This document shows positions 21,001 through 31,100 of a DNA stretch of 64,000 nt, one piece after another. Source of the DNA: Notospermus geniculatus. Its lineage: Eukaryota; Nemertea; Pilidiophora; Heteronemertea; Lineidae. The stretch lies in assembly GCA_002633025.1 (NCBI GenBank), contig NMRB01000004.1:1018276-1082275 (forward strand), read 5' to 3'. The number at the start of each line of letters is the position of its first letter. Position 1 is the first letter of the stretch. Below the pieces are notes generated by a model. It ran no database searches. It worked only from the letters and a program-made list of their open reading frames with translations, and had not been told where the DNA came from. The position numbers were made by a program, and so were the translations under genes.

Positions 21001-23099
21001 TGATGTACTGATGTGCAGCAAAAATACAGAGAAATCAGGGGTGAACCTTGTGACCTCTTGATCCATGCTATTTGATGTATGAGATTTTCTGGTCATGAGT
21101 TGTAAACTTTGCTTTTACATGTACGTGTACATGTATTGTTGTCCCTTTCCTTGCATGATTCAAATACTTGTTAAGTAGCGTACCGGTAATTAACTTGTAT
21201 GCCTTATGATTGTTCCTGATGTCATTTTATGTCTGCATGGACCCCTTCTCCTGCCTGTACCGTAATTGTCAACGAATAGAATAGTTCCCTTGTAATGTGG
21301 ATAATGGGTTATATGACATGAGAAGGGCACAGACTGATGTTGTGAGTTGACATGGTCAAATATTTCATATTGTCATGTTCTCTCGTAACTCGATGATTTT
21401 TCAGGGGGTGCTTCGAACGATAGAACGCCATATAAACAAAACTGCAGAACATGCCGATGCCATGAAAATCATTTAGTATGTCGCTAGTGTGGGAATTTAT
21501 GGTACCAAACTTAAAATATCCTCTGCATGTTTTTCCTCTCCACTGATTTACAAAGTTAATGGGGTGCAAGTTACATGTCTTAGTCTCAATGTATAGTGCA
21601 TGATGCATGTACTATGTCAGTGATTTGACAAGTGCTTCAGCACATAATGCATTAAGTGCCATTCGTAAGAAATCAACTATAAATTACTCAGCTGGAAACA
21701 GATTAGGGTTATGGGTGTGGTAGAAAAGTGTAACTTGTACCATAAGTTGACCTTGTTGTTTTGGTGAATGGTCTTCCTCCTTGTTTGTCTTCTCTGCAGC
21801 ACATTTTCACCTGTCCTTGGCTGTTGTCTCAGTCTTAAAGTACCAGCACATACCCGCCTATGTCATTCTTACATGTGGGTCATTGTGGTTGTGGTGTTTC
21901 CTAGCCTGTTTCTAATTGCATGTTGTTGTCAAATATTTGCTGATTTCACCGTTGCTCGCAATGAATGTAAGGTTTCAATTCAGTCATTATCAGTCAAAAC
22001 CAACATCAGTGCCTGTCACCTCTGAGGTTCGGGGTTCAATCAATAGGAAACCTGGTGTGCCTCTTGCTCGGACTATTGAGTCTTGTCGAGGCCATTTGAG
22101 TGAGGACGCGAAATTAATAGTGTAGATGTCTTCACTGATGCACATTCCATCCAAACCTTACATTCATCAGTCATAGGCACGGATCCAGAGGGGGTGCCCC
22201 GGGCACACGCCTCCCCTTTTGGCCAACAAATCTGTAAAATCGACCATGAAATTCTGGAATTTGGAGAAAATCATTGAAATTTACCGCAGATTTCAATGTT
22301 CCTTGCCAGGGCGCCCCCTCTTTTCCCAAATCCTGGATCCGCCCCCGAGTCACACCTAGATTTCTTCTGCCTATATCCTTGTGTGGTGCAGTCGTCCTTT
22401 TGAATTCTCTTCACATCCTCAAGTGTCCCTCATGCAACTTTCCAAATCCAAAAGCTGAGGGACACTGTCTTCAAGTACCACAGATAGACTAAGAGAATCA
22501 GAGAAAATGAAGGTTTTACTACGATGCGCCAAATTTGGTACAATATTATTCTGGAATGATTCAGTGAAGTGAAGTGACTTATTCAAAGTACGGTAAATCA
22601 CATCATGAACAAAAACAAAGGCTGAAGAGATGAAACAGCATTATGAATCAATTATGATGAAATCTGGAATTTATGTCTTTGCTGCGTACTTCCACTTCCA
22701 TACTAACATGATACTTTCATAGTTTCTGATCAAATTATCATCATTCAATTTCAGAGAATTGTGAAGATCTTGGAAAATCACCATGAAATATTGACCAACA
22801 AATCGTATCGCAACCAACTGGCCAAAGAGAAAAACCAGGCCAAGGGACAGGAGACGGATTCCACTGAAGAGGCGCACGCTACAGGGGCACAGACCGCAAC
22901 AGGGGCACAGACCACTACAGGGGCCCAGACTGCTAAAGGGGCGCAGATCACTAAAGGGGCACCAACAAAAGGGGTGCAGACCAGTAAAGGGGCGCAGGTC
23001 ACTAAAGGGCAACAGGTCACGAAAGGGCCGGCCGCCAAAGGGGCACAGGCCACCAAAGGGGCACAAGCTAAAGGGGCACAGGGAGTTGCTGTAAAATAA
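15035..23099 (+). CDS. FANK1: FANK1: fibronectin type III and ankyrin repeat protein
   Basis: FANK1 in mammals is a testis-enriched protein with one FN3 domain and a stack of ankyrin repeats, linked to transcription control and sperm development. Exons are 15035-15215, 18332-18456, 19255-19336, 19890-19964, 20117-20397, 20536-20708 and 20893-20937, followed by a terminal exon at 22755-23099. FN3 spans the first two exons (AGAITHYNIELQW, GYSKRTVVDDLEALRNYRFR). The ankyrin repeats include YGFTALMNAAQKG, DKTALMLAAYSG, GSTPLHYAVDGS, VSGWTPLLRVAAVTGN and DGKTTLMVAVVNGH. The linker EPLTSENLHRAV matches the vertebrate position. With the 345-bp terminal exon the protein has about 434 residues plus a missing short start. 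The excess over the usual 345 is a Lys/Gly/Ala/Gln repeat tail. An alternative last exon at 21405-21476 gives about 343 residues, close to the vertebrate length. The first coding exon (before a codon split at 15035) was not found. AATAAA at 23602-23607 is a candidate poly(A) signal. Confidence 0.95.
17501..17639. mobile_element. GGATCC-ended short repeat, copy 2 (diverged)
   Basis: It shares GAGGGGGCGCACTGTTCTAG and GAAACATTGAAATCTGC with the copy at 12345-12520 and ends CCCCTGGATCCATGCCTG. It lies in the long first intron seen in FANK1. Internal deletions shorten it to about 140 bp. Confidence 0.7.
17674..18222. mobile_element. Non-autonomous DNA transposon with TATAAGGCGCAC ends
   Basis: The left end reads TACCGTAATTTCCTGACTAT with repeated TATAAGGCGCACC words, and the right end is the inverse: GCTGCGCCTTATAGTCCG followed by ATACGGGTA. 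Both termini carry internal copies of the same 12-mer in direct and inverted form. The central 350 bp has no transposase motif. It sits in the FANK1 intron before 18332, about 110 bp from the exon. Confidence 0.75.
19587..19714. repeat. Foldback element in a FANK1 intron
   Basis: The left arm begins CCCCGATTACATAGAA and the right arm ends with its inverse (TATGTAATCGGGG). Inner arms AACGCCGGTTAACAA and its imperfect complement also pair. It is palindromic over about 128 bp. Confidence 0.75.
19725..19800 (+). repeat. tRNA-derived SINE remnant
   Basis: The segment holds an A-box-like TGGCAGAGTTAAAGCA region and the B-box-like GGTTCTGGGTTCAATCC. A related piece (GAGGTTCGGGGTTCAATC) is at about 22018-22040. 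No full cloverleaf is seen. Confidence 0.45.
21405..21476 (+). CDS. FANK1: Alternative last exon of FANK1 (short C-terminus)
   Basis: After the exon ending 20937 (ERQ, phase 0), an acceptor TTTTTCAG at 21397-21404 opens a 23-codon frame. It begins GVLRTIERHINKTAEHADAM and stops with TAG at 21474-21476. The exon at 22755 begins RIVKILENHHEI in the same phase. Both fit the position where vertebrate FANK1 has a short VVSLLEERKKK-like end. The two exons therefore look like competing or duplicated terminal exons. Using this one gives a protein of normal vertebrate length without the repeat tail. No AATAAA was noticed soon after it, which weakens the case. Confidence 0.55.
   Translation, partial: GVLRTIERHINKTAEHADAMKII
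22175..22350. mobile_element. GGATCC-ended short repeat, copy 3 (inverted)
   Basis: It starts CACGGATCCAGAGGGGGTGC and ends AAATCCTGGATCCGCCCCCG, and it is the reverse complement of the copy at 12345-12520. It lies in the intron between the two candidate FANK1 terminal exons. Confidence 0.75.
22873..23096 (+). repeat. Coding tandem repeat, K-G-A-Q hexapeptide tail of FANK1
   Basis: About twelve degenerate 15-18-bp units lie in frame. Encoded units read TATGAQ, TTTGAQ, TAKGAQ, ITKGAP, TSKGAQ, VTKGQQ, ATKGAQ and similar. Each DNA unit has a GGGGC(A/G)CAG core. The units become more lysine-rich towards the end, making a strongly basic, disordered tail. Confidence 0.9.
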
Positions 23100-24106
23100 A
23101 TCCAAGGAAATGGANTGTGTTATTGTTCAATGATAGAAGTACAAAGAGAGTCATTTCCTGAGGAATCGAAGTGTGTGTTTTCTCTAAAGAAGTTTACCTG
23201 TCAGCTTTCTCAGCAAAAGAATTTGAGATTTTCATTTCATACACTATAGATGTCACTTCTCATCCACATAACGGGGAACAATATAAGCCCCACTGCAAGC
23301 ATAAGACATGAAAGATGTTAAACACGTGGCAAACCACAACAGGGCAAAAACCGGGTCTTCACCTTTGCTTGCTGCACCATGTGAAAGGTTTGCTGCTTCC
23401 TCGTCGATCCTTTGTGATACAGCCAACTGGCAACTCTGTTAAATAGGCACAATGTTGCCAAGATTGATCTGTTTGGATTCAATTCCTGTTCAAAAGTTTT
23501 CTGATGTATACCGGTACCGCTTGCAGAAAGCAGTGACATTATTGTTCGTGTAATATAAGAACCAATGTAACTAATCCGTCCTCCAGTTTATGTTCTGATG
23601 AAATAAACTGTTATTTACATAGTTAATTACATGTTATTTATATGTTATTTTTCTGTCATGCTTATCAAGTGGTCCTTCCTTCCAGAAATAGGGAACCACA
23701 GATGCAGGGGCTAATGAAATAAAGATGGAGCTTGAAATGAACAAAATGCTTCATGAATAAGGTCCCTGATGAGAGGGAACAGAGTCCTTGGATTATCTTC
23801 ACAAAAAGAATAACACAGAGAGCTTGACTTATTAAATATAGCGAGTTTATTTCCAGTGCACAGCACCATAAAACCTTGAACACATTAATGGAGTTCTGCC
23901 TGTGTAAATTTGCCTTGGCCTTTTTATCACAACAGTTTGACAGGCCAGCCTGCCCTTGACAATGATAATCAATATACCGGTATTCAATCTATTCACATCC
24001 CACTCTGCACACCACCATGCCTTCAACATAGAAATTATGCCAAGGGGCAAAGAATTACACGGTTAATTCTTGTTTTCAAAATGTCATGTTTTCAGTGTTA
24101 GATGTA
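23100..24106. other. Convergent 3' ends of FANK1 and SPATA24
   Basis: No gene is seen. A single n at 23115 lies 16 bp past the FANK1 stop. AATAAA at 23602-23607 on the plus strand and at 23846-23851 (TTTATT) on the minus strand are candidate poly(A) signals for the two converging genes. Confidence 0.55.
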
Positions 24107-26218
24107 TCATGTTTTCAGTGTAGACATCTTCCGTCTCTTTTTCTTGCTCTCCTCCTCTTGCAGCATCTTTGCCACATAAAGTTCCTGTTGCTTCTCAACA
24201 TTGATCTCATTCAAGTGGCTCTTGTACTTCTCCTTTTGTGTCACCAACTTCTTGTTCAACTCCCCAATTTTCTCATCCTTTATGGAGAGAATATTCTCTT
24301 GTTTTGTTGCTTTCTTTTTCAAATCTGAAGGAAAATTTTATGATTACAAATGGATTGTTGATTTAAGTCTTTTTCAGACTGCAAGTCAGCTGTGAATCAG
24401 ACAAATGATTGAGCTGCCTGTGGCTTTATGGTCTTAATATGAGTGGACATTCTGAAAAGTTATAGATGTGAGGTGTTACCTGAACATTTTGCATGGAGTT
24501 CAGCTTTGATATGGCATTCTCTCACTGCCTTGCTGCGCATTGCTCCAAACCTGGAAAACAAATGCATTCTAATGACTATTGTAATGAAACAGTCAAGATT
24601 TGTCTGCATCATGTCTATAAATGTCTACAAAATCAACATTTTCCATCAGAAGCATATAAATCATTGGAAACCATACTATACTAACGCCTGATCAAATTGA
24701 GCCTTCTCCCTCTCCAAGTGCCTGTGTAAGATTTCTATTTCTCCATTGGCAAATTCAAGCTTGTCCTCCACTTCCAGTAGCTTCGCTCTTGTCTTTGCAT
24801 GGCTCACCCTCTCTTGCTGCAAAAATACAATCACTGCGTGTTATTAAGCGATGTTCAGGTTCAAAGAACCAAATGTGCTGAATTAATGCTTCATGTACCG
24901 TTTTATTTGAATGCAAGATATGGTGAACTTCTAACCTGAGACAATAACATCATTAAATTCGGAGTACAAATTTTACAGAACTATTCAAGTTCACTACAAA
25001 AACAATCAACTTGTTGATTGTAAACTCAATTACCTCAAGTTCCCTTATGACAGCCTCATACTCTTTCTTACTGACAAAATCGTCCGAGTTGTCAGATGCA
25101 GACTCAGACTGAGCCATACAAGAACTCTGAATGACCTGAATATCATGAACATGGATTAGAAGAAAATAGTAGAACTAAAAAGCACGACAAATTGTGGGTA
25201 TTTTAAGTGTCACTCACTGTCAGCAACTAGGCCTAACAATACATAACATCATAGATCAGGGCAGGCCAAAAACTGCGGTCTCCGAAATAATATTTTCATG
25301 TTCCCTACACAGGGACCCGACGCGAGGGTAAACCCTAACCCTAATCTGCTAATTAGGGTAATAACCCTCTAGCCTAACCCAACCCTACCGTCTCGCGCCA
25401 GGTCCGTCCCTGTGGTTCCCTAGGCCTATTGTTATGTCATTTTATGATAGAGATGTCTGATAGTGATTCACCTGCAGGTGTAGGGGGCCTGCTATGCCTG
25501 GCCCTTGGGCTGGGGTGCTGCTCTGCTGCCTTGTCACAGTTGTCTGGTCATTGCTGGTCGATGCTTCCAGTTCCATCACAGGTTTTTGTGGTTTTAGGGG
25601 GGGACCATTGGTCCTTACACCACAGGAGTTCGTCTACAAGATTGAGAGACCCTTTGAGACCCTTTTTTTGAGACACCCTTTAGTATAGACCCCTTGCGCT
25701 TGTCCGTACAGGGTGTAAACAATAGCCTCGCCCCAGGCGAAAATGCAGAGAATGTGCAGTGAGCCGTTGTACATCGTTCGTGTTTTCACCTGGGGCGAGG
25801 CTATTGTTTACACCCTGGACGGACAAGCGCAAGGGGTCTATTATGCATCCCCTCTGTAGTATAATACACAGACGTGTGTGTCTGTGTATTATACGGTACT
25901 ACAGAGGGGATGCATAATACTAAAGGGTGTCTCAAAAGGGTCTCTCAATCTTGTAGACGAACTCCTGTGCTTACACACGTACTGGCAAACAATCTACAAT
26001 GTATTCAGTAAAGTGGAACTGGAAGGACCGATGATGGTCCCCCAAAACCAACCCCAAAAAGAACCTGTGCTGTGTGAACAGGTATTGAAGGCAAACATGG
26101 AATAATAGAGTACCGTTTCTTTCAACTTTTCGCAGGCAGCTTGCTGCGTTAATATCACATCTTGAAGCTGTTTTTGCACAAGAACATGAGAGGGGAGTTG
26201 TTGGTCTCGTTTCGCCAT
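24107..26218 (-). CDS. SPATA24: SPATA24: spermatogenesis-associated coiled-coil protein 24
   Basis: SPATA24 (T6441) is a small coiled-coil protein prominent in male germ cells, reported to bind DNA and TBP-like factors. Minus-strand exons are 26114-26218, 25034-25135, 24686-24816, 24480-24550 and 24107-24324, giving 208 residues, against 205 in human. The ATG at 26216-26218 opens MAKRDQQLPSHVLVQKQL, then LQDVILTQQAACEKLKE. DDFVSKKEYEAVIREL matches the vertebrate ENFVSKEEFQAV motif. KLEFANGEIEILHRHLEREK matches the long coiled coil, and EKQQELYVAKMLQEEESKKK matches the conserved end. All splice phases agree. The donor after 24686 is read as GC|GTTAGT, giving alanine across the junction. The upstream in-frame TTG is not a start. 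Identification is firm from the order of motifs and length. Confidence 0.92.
25306..25420. repeat. Foldback element with telomere-like core
   Basis: The ends TTCCCTACACAGGGACCCGA and AGGTCCGTCCCTGTGGTTCC are inverted repeats, followed inwards by CGACGCGAG and CTCGCG. The core has AACCCTAACCCTAATC and AATTAGGGTAATAACCC. It lies in the first intron of SPATA24. Confidence 0.7.
25621..25969. mobile_element. Nested triple foldback element in the first intron of SPATA24
   Basis: Three inverted-repeat pairs occur. The outer arms are 25621-25687 and 25918-25969, starting CACAGGAGTTCGTCTACAAG. The next pair is about 25688-25737 and 25790-25840, with CTTGCGCTTGTCCG and CAATAGCCTCGCCCCAGG. The third, about 25841-25918, is a hairpin of ATGCATCCCCTCTGTAGTAT with its inverse. 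The second and third lie side by side within the first. There is no coding sequence. Confidence 0.85.
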
Positions 26219-26428
26219 TTTGAATTTCGTGGTCAAGTCACATGATCGCTGTACCCAACCTCGATCCTCGATTGCGTCACTGGTGACGAGGTTGGAAGAT
26301 GACCTATTTTTAGGTGTGCACGTGCGTGACGTGCATGAAACATTGTTGAGAGTTTGAAACTCTTCACATGTTTGTTTCGGGATACAAAGTTTCTCGTTTG
26401 ACGATCAGAAGAAACTGATCTGTACTCA
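26219..26428. promoter_or_regulatory. Probable bidirectional promoter (SPATA24 / unidentified gene)
   Basis: Only 210 bp separate the minus-strand ATG of SPATA24 (26218) from a plus-strand ATG at 26429. That ATG begins a six-codon frame (MKGRLK) ending at a strong donor, GGTATGTA, at 26446-26453. The interval has CG-containing palindromes such as GTGACGAGG, GCACGTGCGTGACGTGC and CGATCCTCGATTGCG. That the plus-strand exon belongs to the gene at 28173-31642 is an inference. Confidence 0.4.
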
Positions 26429-26794
26429 ATGAAAGGAAGACTAAAGGTATGTAACTTTGCTTCTCTGCATTGGTTCTTCTTACTTTCATTCGAATTGATT
26501 TTAGAGCCGCGTTCGGCGTTTTAGTCAGATCATGAGATAGTTCGACTCCGAGCGAGCGCGCGCGCGCGGTCGGTGCTGCGTGCATGTGCTGCACCGAATG
26601 CACTGCCGGCCCGCAAGGCCCGCTGTGCTCTGGAGGGCGGGAGGCCTACACATTGTAGTTGATAGTCTCTAACCAGCTAACTGTGAACGTTAGTTAGCGA
26701 CGATTACTAGGGTTTAGGCCTATTATGAGACAACTTTCACTATAGATCGATGGCGTTGATTGCGGACGTTTAGCCTACATGATTTGTGATTTGA

Positions 26795-27395
26795 CCAGGG
26801 ACCAGGGTAACCTGTTTTTAACGGCAAAAGTGAAAAACCTGCCACAGTTTGTCATTATTTCACCGAGCGACTATCTTGCATGAACATGCTTTGGAGGGGT
26901 ACCTTAAAAACTACCAAGTTGTGGCCCGATTGGACATCCAGTATGGCCGCCAGGTGGCGTAACCTGAAAATCAAGTAAGTGCTATTACTCGGGAACGGCT
27001 TGACGCAGAGTGCTCAAATTTGATATTTACCTCCATCTAGATGACCTTCACATGCATGTCAAATTTTGGCCTGATTTGACTTCAAACATGGCCACCAGGT
27101 GGCGTAACCCGAAAATTGTCAAGGTGCTGTAACTCAGGAACAACTTGACCAAAAGCGCTCCATGCTATGTGGCCCCCTGCAGATGACCTTTATGTCCATG
27201 TGAAGTTTCTGCCCGATCAGACATCCAATATGGCCGCCAGGTGGCATAAACCAAAAATCATCAAAGTCCTACCTGGGATTGGGAATGACTTGACCCAGAT
27301 TGCTAACTGATATTTACCTCCCTCTCAGTGTCATTAGACTTATGTCCAACCCGGTGAGCACATGGTCCATGGACCATTTCATCTAACAAGGAAGT
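26795..27395. repeat. AGCTCACC-type element, 5'-truncated copy with internal 145-bp repeats
   Basis: This copy begins inside the element. It contains repeated units of about 145 bp, each with GGCCGCCAGGTGGCGTAACC or a close variant, at about 26945, 27091 and 27235. It ends with TCCAACCCGGTGAGCACATG and GGACCATTTCAT. It is interrupted on its right side by the MITE at 27396. The better preserved copy is at 29964-31012. Confidence 0.8.
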
Positions 27396-27564
27396 ATAGA
27401 GGCTATGCACGTGACGTCATCAGCGAGGTGACGCCATGTTGGATGGAACGTCGTGACATGCTGACGCAGTGCATCTGACCACGTGCTCCGTCCATTTTCC
27501 ATCCAACACGTGGCGTCATACCCATTGATGACGTCATTTGATGACGTCAGTGCATAGCCTCTAT
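27396..27564. mobile_element. Palindromic MITE, copy 2 (CRE-like motifs)
   Basis: This is the same 169-bp element as at 286-454, with a handful of substitutions. Here both flanks read TA immediately outside TAGAGGC/GCCTCTA, as expected for a TA target-site duplication. It has landed within or at the edge of an AGCTCACC-type repeat, so it is younger than that repeat. Confidence 0.88.
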
Positions 27565-27825
27565 AACATAATGCCCGAGTTTTTTATTTGACCTACTTTT
27601 CAAGGTCACAGAGGTCAAAGTTTGTCTGAAATTACGAGGTTGGCATGTCATATTCTATTTATGACATAAGCTATTATGTTGAAACTGTGCTGCATATGTA
27701 CGCCTTACATTGTAGTCACAGATATTGTCAAATATGGCTTGTACGGGATTCCAATATGGCTTACGCCTTCCACCACTGTGCTAAAAAGCCAAGCGGGCAC
27801 AGTGCCATTGGCGCTATTTTTAGCT

Positions 27826-28171
27826 CACCGTGGTGAGCTTATACAATGGTTGTGCGTCCGTCGTCGTCCGTCGTCGTCCGTCGTCGTCCGTTAGCAGGGC
27901 ACGTTTCGTAACTGCTGGAGCTATTGATCTGAAACTTGGTACATATATACCCCTAGGTCAGACGACCCACGACACCAAGTTTCGGTCCGATCCGACTCTC
28001 AGCTTGGCCACCAGGTGGCGGAAACCAAAAACACAAAAAGTGCAATAACTCCTGAACTAATGACTAGATCATCTCCAAATTTTTATCATAGGTGTAGCTA
28101 ATAAGGATACATAACATATATAACGGGTTTTTGATTTGACCTACTTTTCAAGGTCACAGAGGTCAAAGTTC
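27826..28171. repeat. AGCTCACC-headed element, 3'-truncated at an assembly join
   Basis: It starts TTAGCTCACCGTGGTGAGCT, a palindrome, followed by a GTCCGTCGTC microsatellite (27851-27891). The body is shared almost base for base with 29964-30305. The match ends exactly at the n at 28172, so the truncation may be an assembly artefact rather than biology. Confidence 0.85.
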
Positions 28172-28172
28172 N

Positions 28173-31100
28173 ATTAGAACAAGAGATGCTGGCCACTTTA
28201 CAAAATGAAAATCCTCGAGATACAGGTAAGTTTCAGTTTTGGAGTAGGGTGGTGTTCTTGTGATGTTGAAAGGTATATTCTTGCACCCTGTAGTTCTGTT
28301 GAGACAAGACAAGAGCAGCAGGATACAAAAGATGGAATTATAATTATAGTTCCTTTTGAAACCTGATGACGTATTCGACAGAAATCAAGGTTTAAAAAAT
28401 GAAAATAAACTCAAATGAAGTCATTTTGTACCTGGGACTGCAATTTGTCATACGTTGCTCATCAACTGATGTGCAGTAAATGTCACCCCGCCGCAAGCTG
28501 GTCAAAATAAGCTTCCTTTTCTAGAGGTACATGTACTTTCTTGATTTCCATGGCAACCAACTGGAGCTGGTCTTTTTGAGTAAATTGAATAATACTGGAT
28601 GGCCTCTGAACAGAAAGTGTGGATAAGTTAAACTCCAGACAGATCATATTCAGCCCTGATTCCAGTGTGTGTGAATGAAAAAAAGCAAATGCTGCCATCA
28701 TCACCAGATACATACTTTCTGGCAACTTCCTTTCTTTAAAATCTCATTTGCCCCTGAAATTTGCGAATTCATGCTGCCTGCAAGAGGCTTAGTTGTCAAG
28801 CTGGACGGATTAGTCGTTAATGGTGTATATTTGCATTTCTTTGCGGTAGGTATTGGCACAACAGATGCATTTCTGAGGATGCCGACGACGACGACATCGT
28901 CGTCATCCAGCTTCCTTCACAACAATTACATGGTACTCCAGCATCGTCAGAATGCCGACCAGCGCTTTGCTGTTCAACAGCTTCAGATGATGCAGGGTAA
29001 GATTCAAGCGCGTTAGCGGTGTAATTTTGAACCATTCTGAGAAATAAAATTGCCGACATGCTTCAGATCTGGGATCTTGGTCATGTTGGTGATCAATCAA
29101 CATTCAGACCAAGTTCAGCAAACAATATTTTTTAAAATCTTTTTGCCGGAGGTTTCGTAGTAGCCCATCTTGTAACTAAATGGGTACAGTGTTTCCTGCA
29201 GTGTCATCAAACAACGTTCTACAAAAGCAACATTTGTTTCTATTACTAAGGGTTTTAGTTTTGTGTCACACAAGATATGTGCTGAAAAAACACATAGTAA
29301 GGTGTGATTCACCTTGTTTATTGTGGAAAAATTATATATATCTTGGCTCTTTGTATCATTTTAAGGTGTATTCAGTGCAGTTATTCTGATAACAAGATCT
29401 TGTGTTGTAATGTGTGGTGAACCCTCAAACCACTTGAACAATGTGACAACAATAGTGGCATATTTGTGTCGAGTTTAGAAAAATTCTGATAACAGTTTTT
29501 GAGAAGTGGATGATGAACGACTGTTTATCAGTTGGGGGCTCTCTTACATTAACTACAGTGTGGAAAGTCGGGACAGACTCAATGTACGTAGGGCAGCAGT
29601 CAGTCTTGCCAGTGTTACTGTTATTCTGTCATGTTCCCTCGCCCACAGTTTGCAAATTTTGATGAATGCACCTCACTGATTAGAAAGTGTTATCTTTGTA
29701 TTCATAGTGGTAATTTGCCGACTTTAAACTTTGTAGCCCTGGTAAGCTTGTACAAAGTAACATAGGAATCATAAATCAAGACAAAGATTGAAATCATACT
29801 ATAAATTTCTTCGAGGGGCAGTCTGTGATATAAATCTTCCAAAGGCCAAGATTACATTCACCATGATTTTTGTTGTCGTGAAGTTTGAGCCAATTTCATA
29901 TCGCTGGGACTTGAGTACCAGACAGTAATATCTTTATCATTTTGATACAAAGGTTCTCCTTTTTAGCTCACCGGGGTGAGCTATTACGATGGTGGTGTGT
30001 CCGTCGTCCGGCGTCGTCGTTGTCCGTTAGCAGGGCACGTTTTGTAACCGCTGGAGCTATTGATCTGAAACTTGGTACATATATACCCCTAGGTCAGATG
30101 ACCCACGACACCAAGTTTCGGTCCGATTCGACTCTCAGCTTGGCCACCAGGTGGTGGAAACCAAAAACACAAAAAGTGCAATAACTCCTGAACTAATGAT
30201 TAGATCATCTCCAAATTTTTATCATACGTGTATCTAATAAGGATACATAACATATATAACGGGTTTTTGATTTGACCTACTTTTCAAGGTCACAGAGGTC
30301 AAAGTTTGACAAAAGTGACGAACCTGCCCCAGTTTGTCATTATTTCACCGAGCGACTTCATATCTTGCATAAACATGCATTGGAGGGGTACCTTAAAAAA
30401 TACCAAGTTTCGGCCCGATTGGACATCCAGTATGGCCACCAGGTGGCGTAACCTGAAAATCAAGTAAGTGCTATTACTCGGGAATGGCTTGACGCAGAGT
30501 GCTCAAATTTGATATTTACCTCCCTCTAGATGACCTTTACATGCACGTCAAATTTCGGCCTGATTTGACTTCAAACAAGGCCACCAGGTGGCGTAACCCA
30601 AAAATCCTCAAAGTGCGGTAACTCAGGAACACCTTAACCCAAAGCGCTCCAATGTGCTATGTGGCCCCCTGCAGATGACCTTTATGTCCATGTGAAGTTT
30701 CGGCCCGATCGGGCATCCAATATGGCCGCCAGGTGGCGTAACCCGAAAATCATCAAAGTGCTGTAACTCAGTCAATGACTTGACCCAAAGCGCTCCAATG
30801 TGCTATGTGGTCCCCTGCAGATGACTTTATGTGCATGTGAAGTTCCGGCCCAATCGGACATCCAATATGGCCGCCAGGTGGCATAACCCAAAATCATCAA
30901 AGTCCTACCTGGGAATGACTTGACCGAGATTGCTCATAACTGATATACCTCCCTCTGTCATTGGACTATTATGTCCAACCCGGTGAGCACATGGTCCATT
31001 GACCATTTCATTAAATTCATATGTTCATATGTAGTAATGTTATAATTGATCTGTTGCATTTCCTCTGTCAAAAACAATACTGTCACTAATACCCGTTTTC

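Noticed and set aside
22671-23105. Minus-strand frame rich in CPF/CPC units
   Set aside because: It is the antisense shadow of the FANK1 coding minisatellite.
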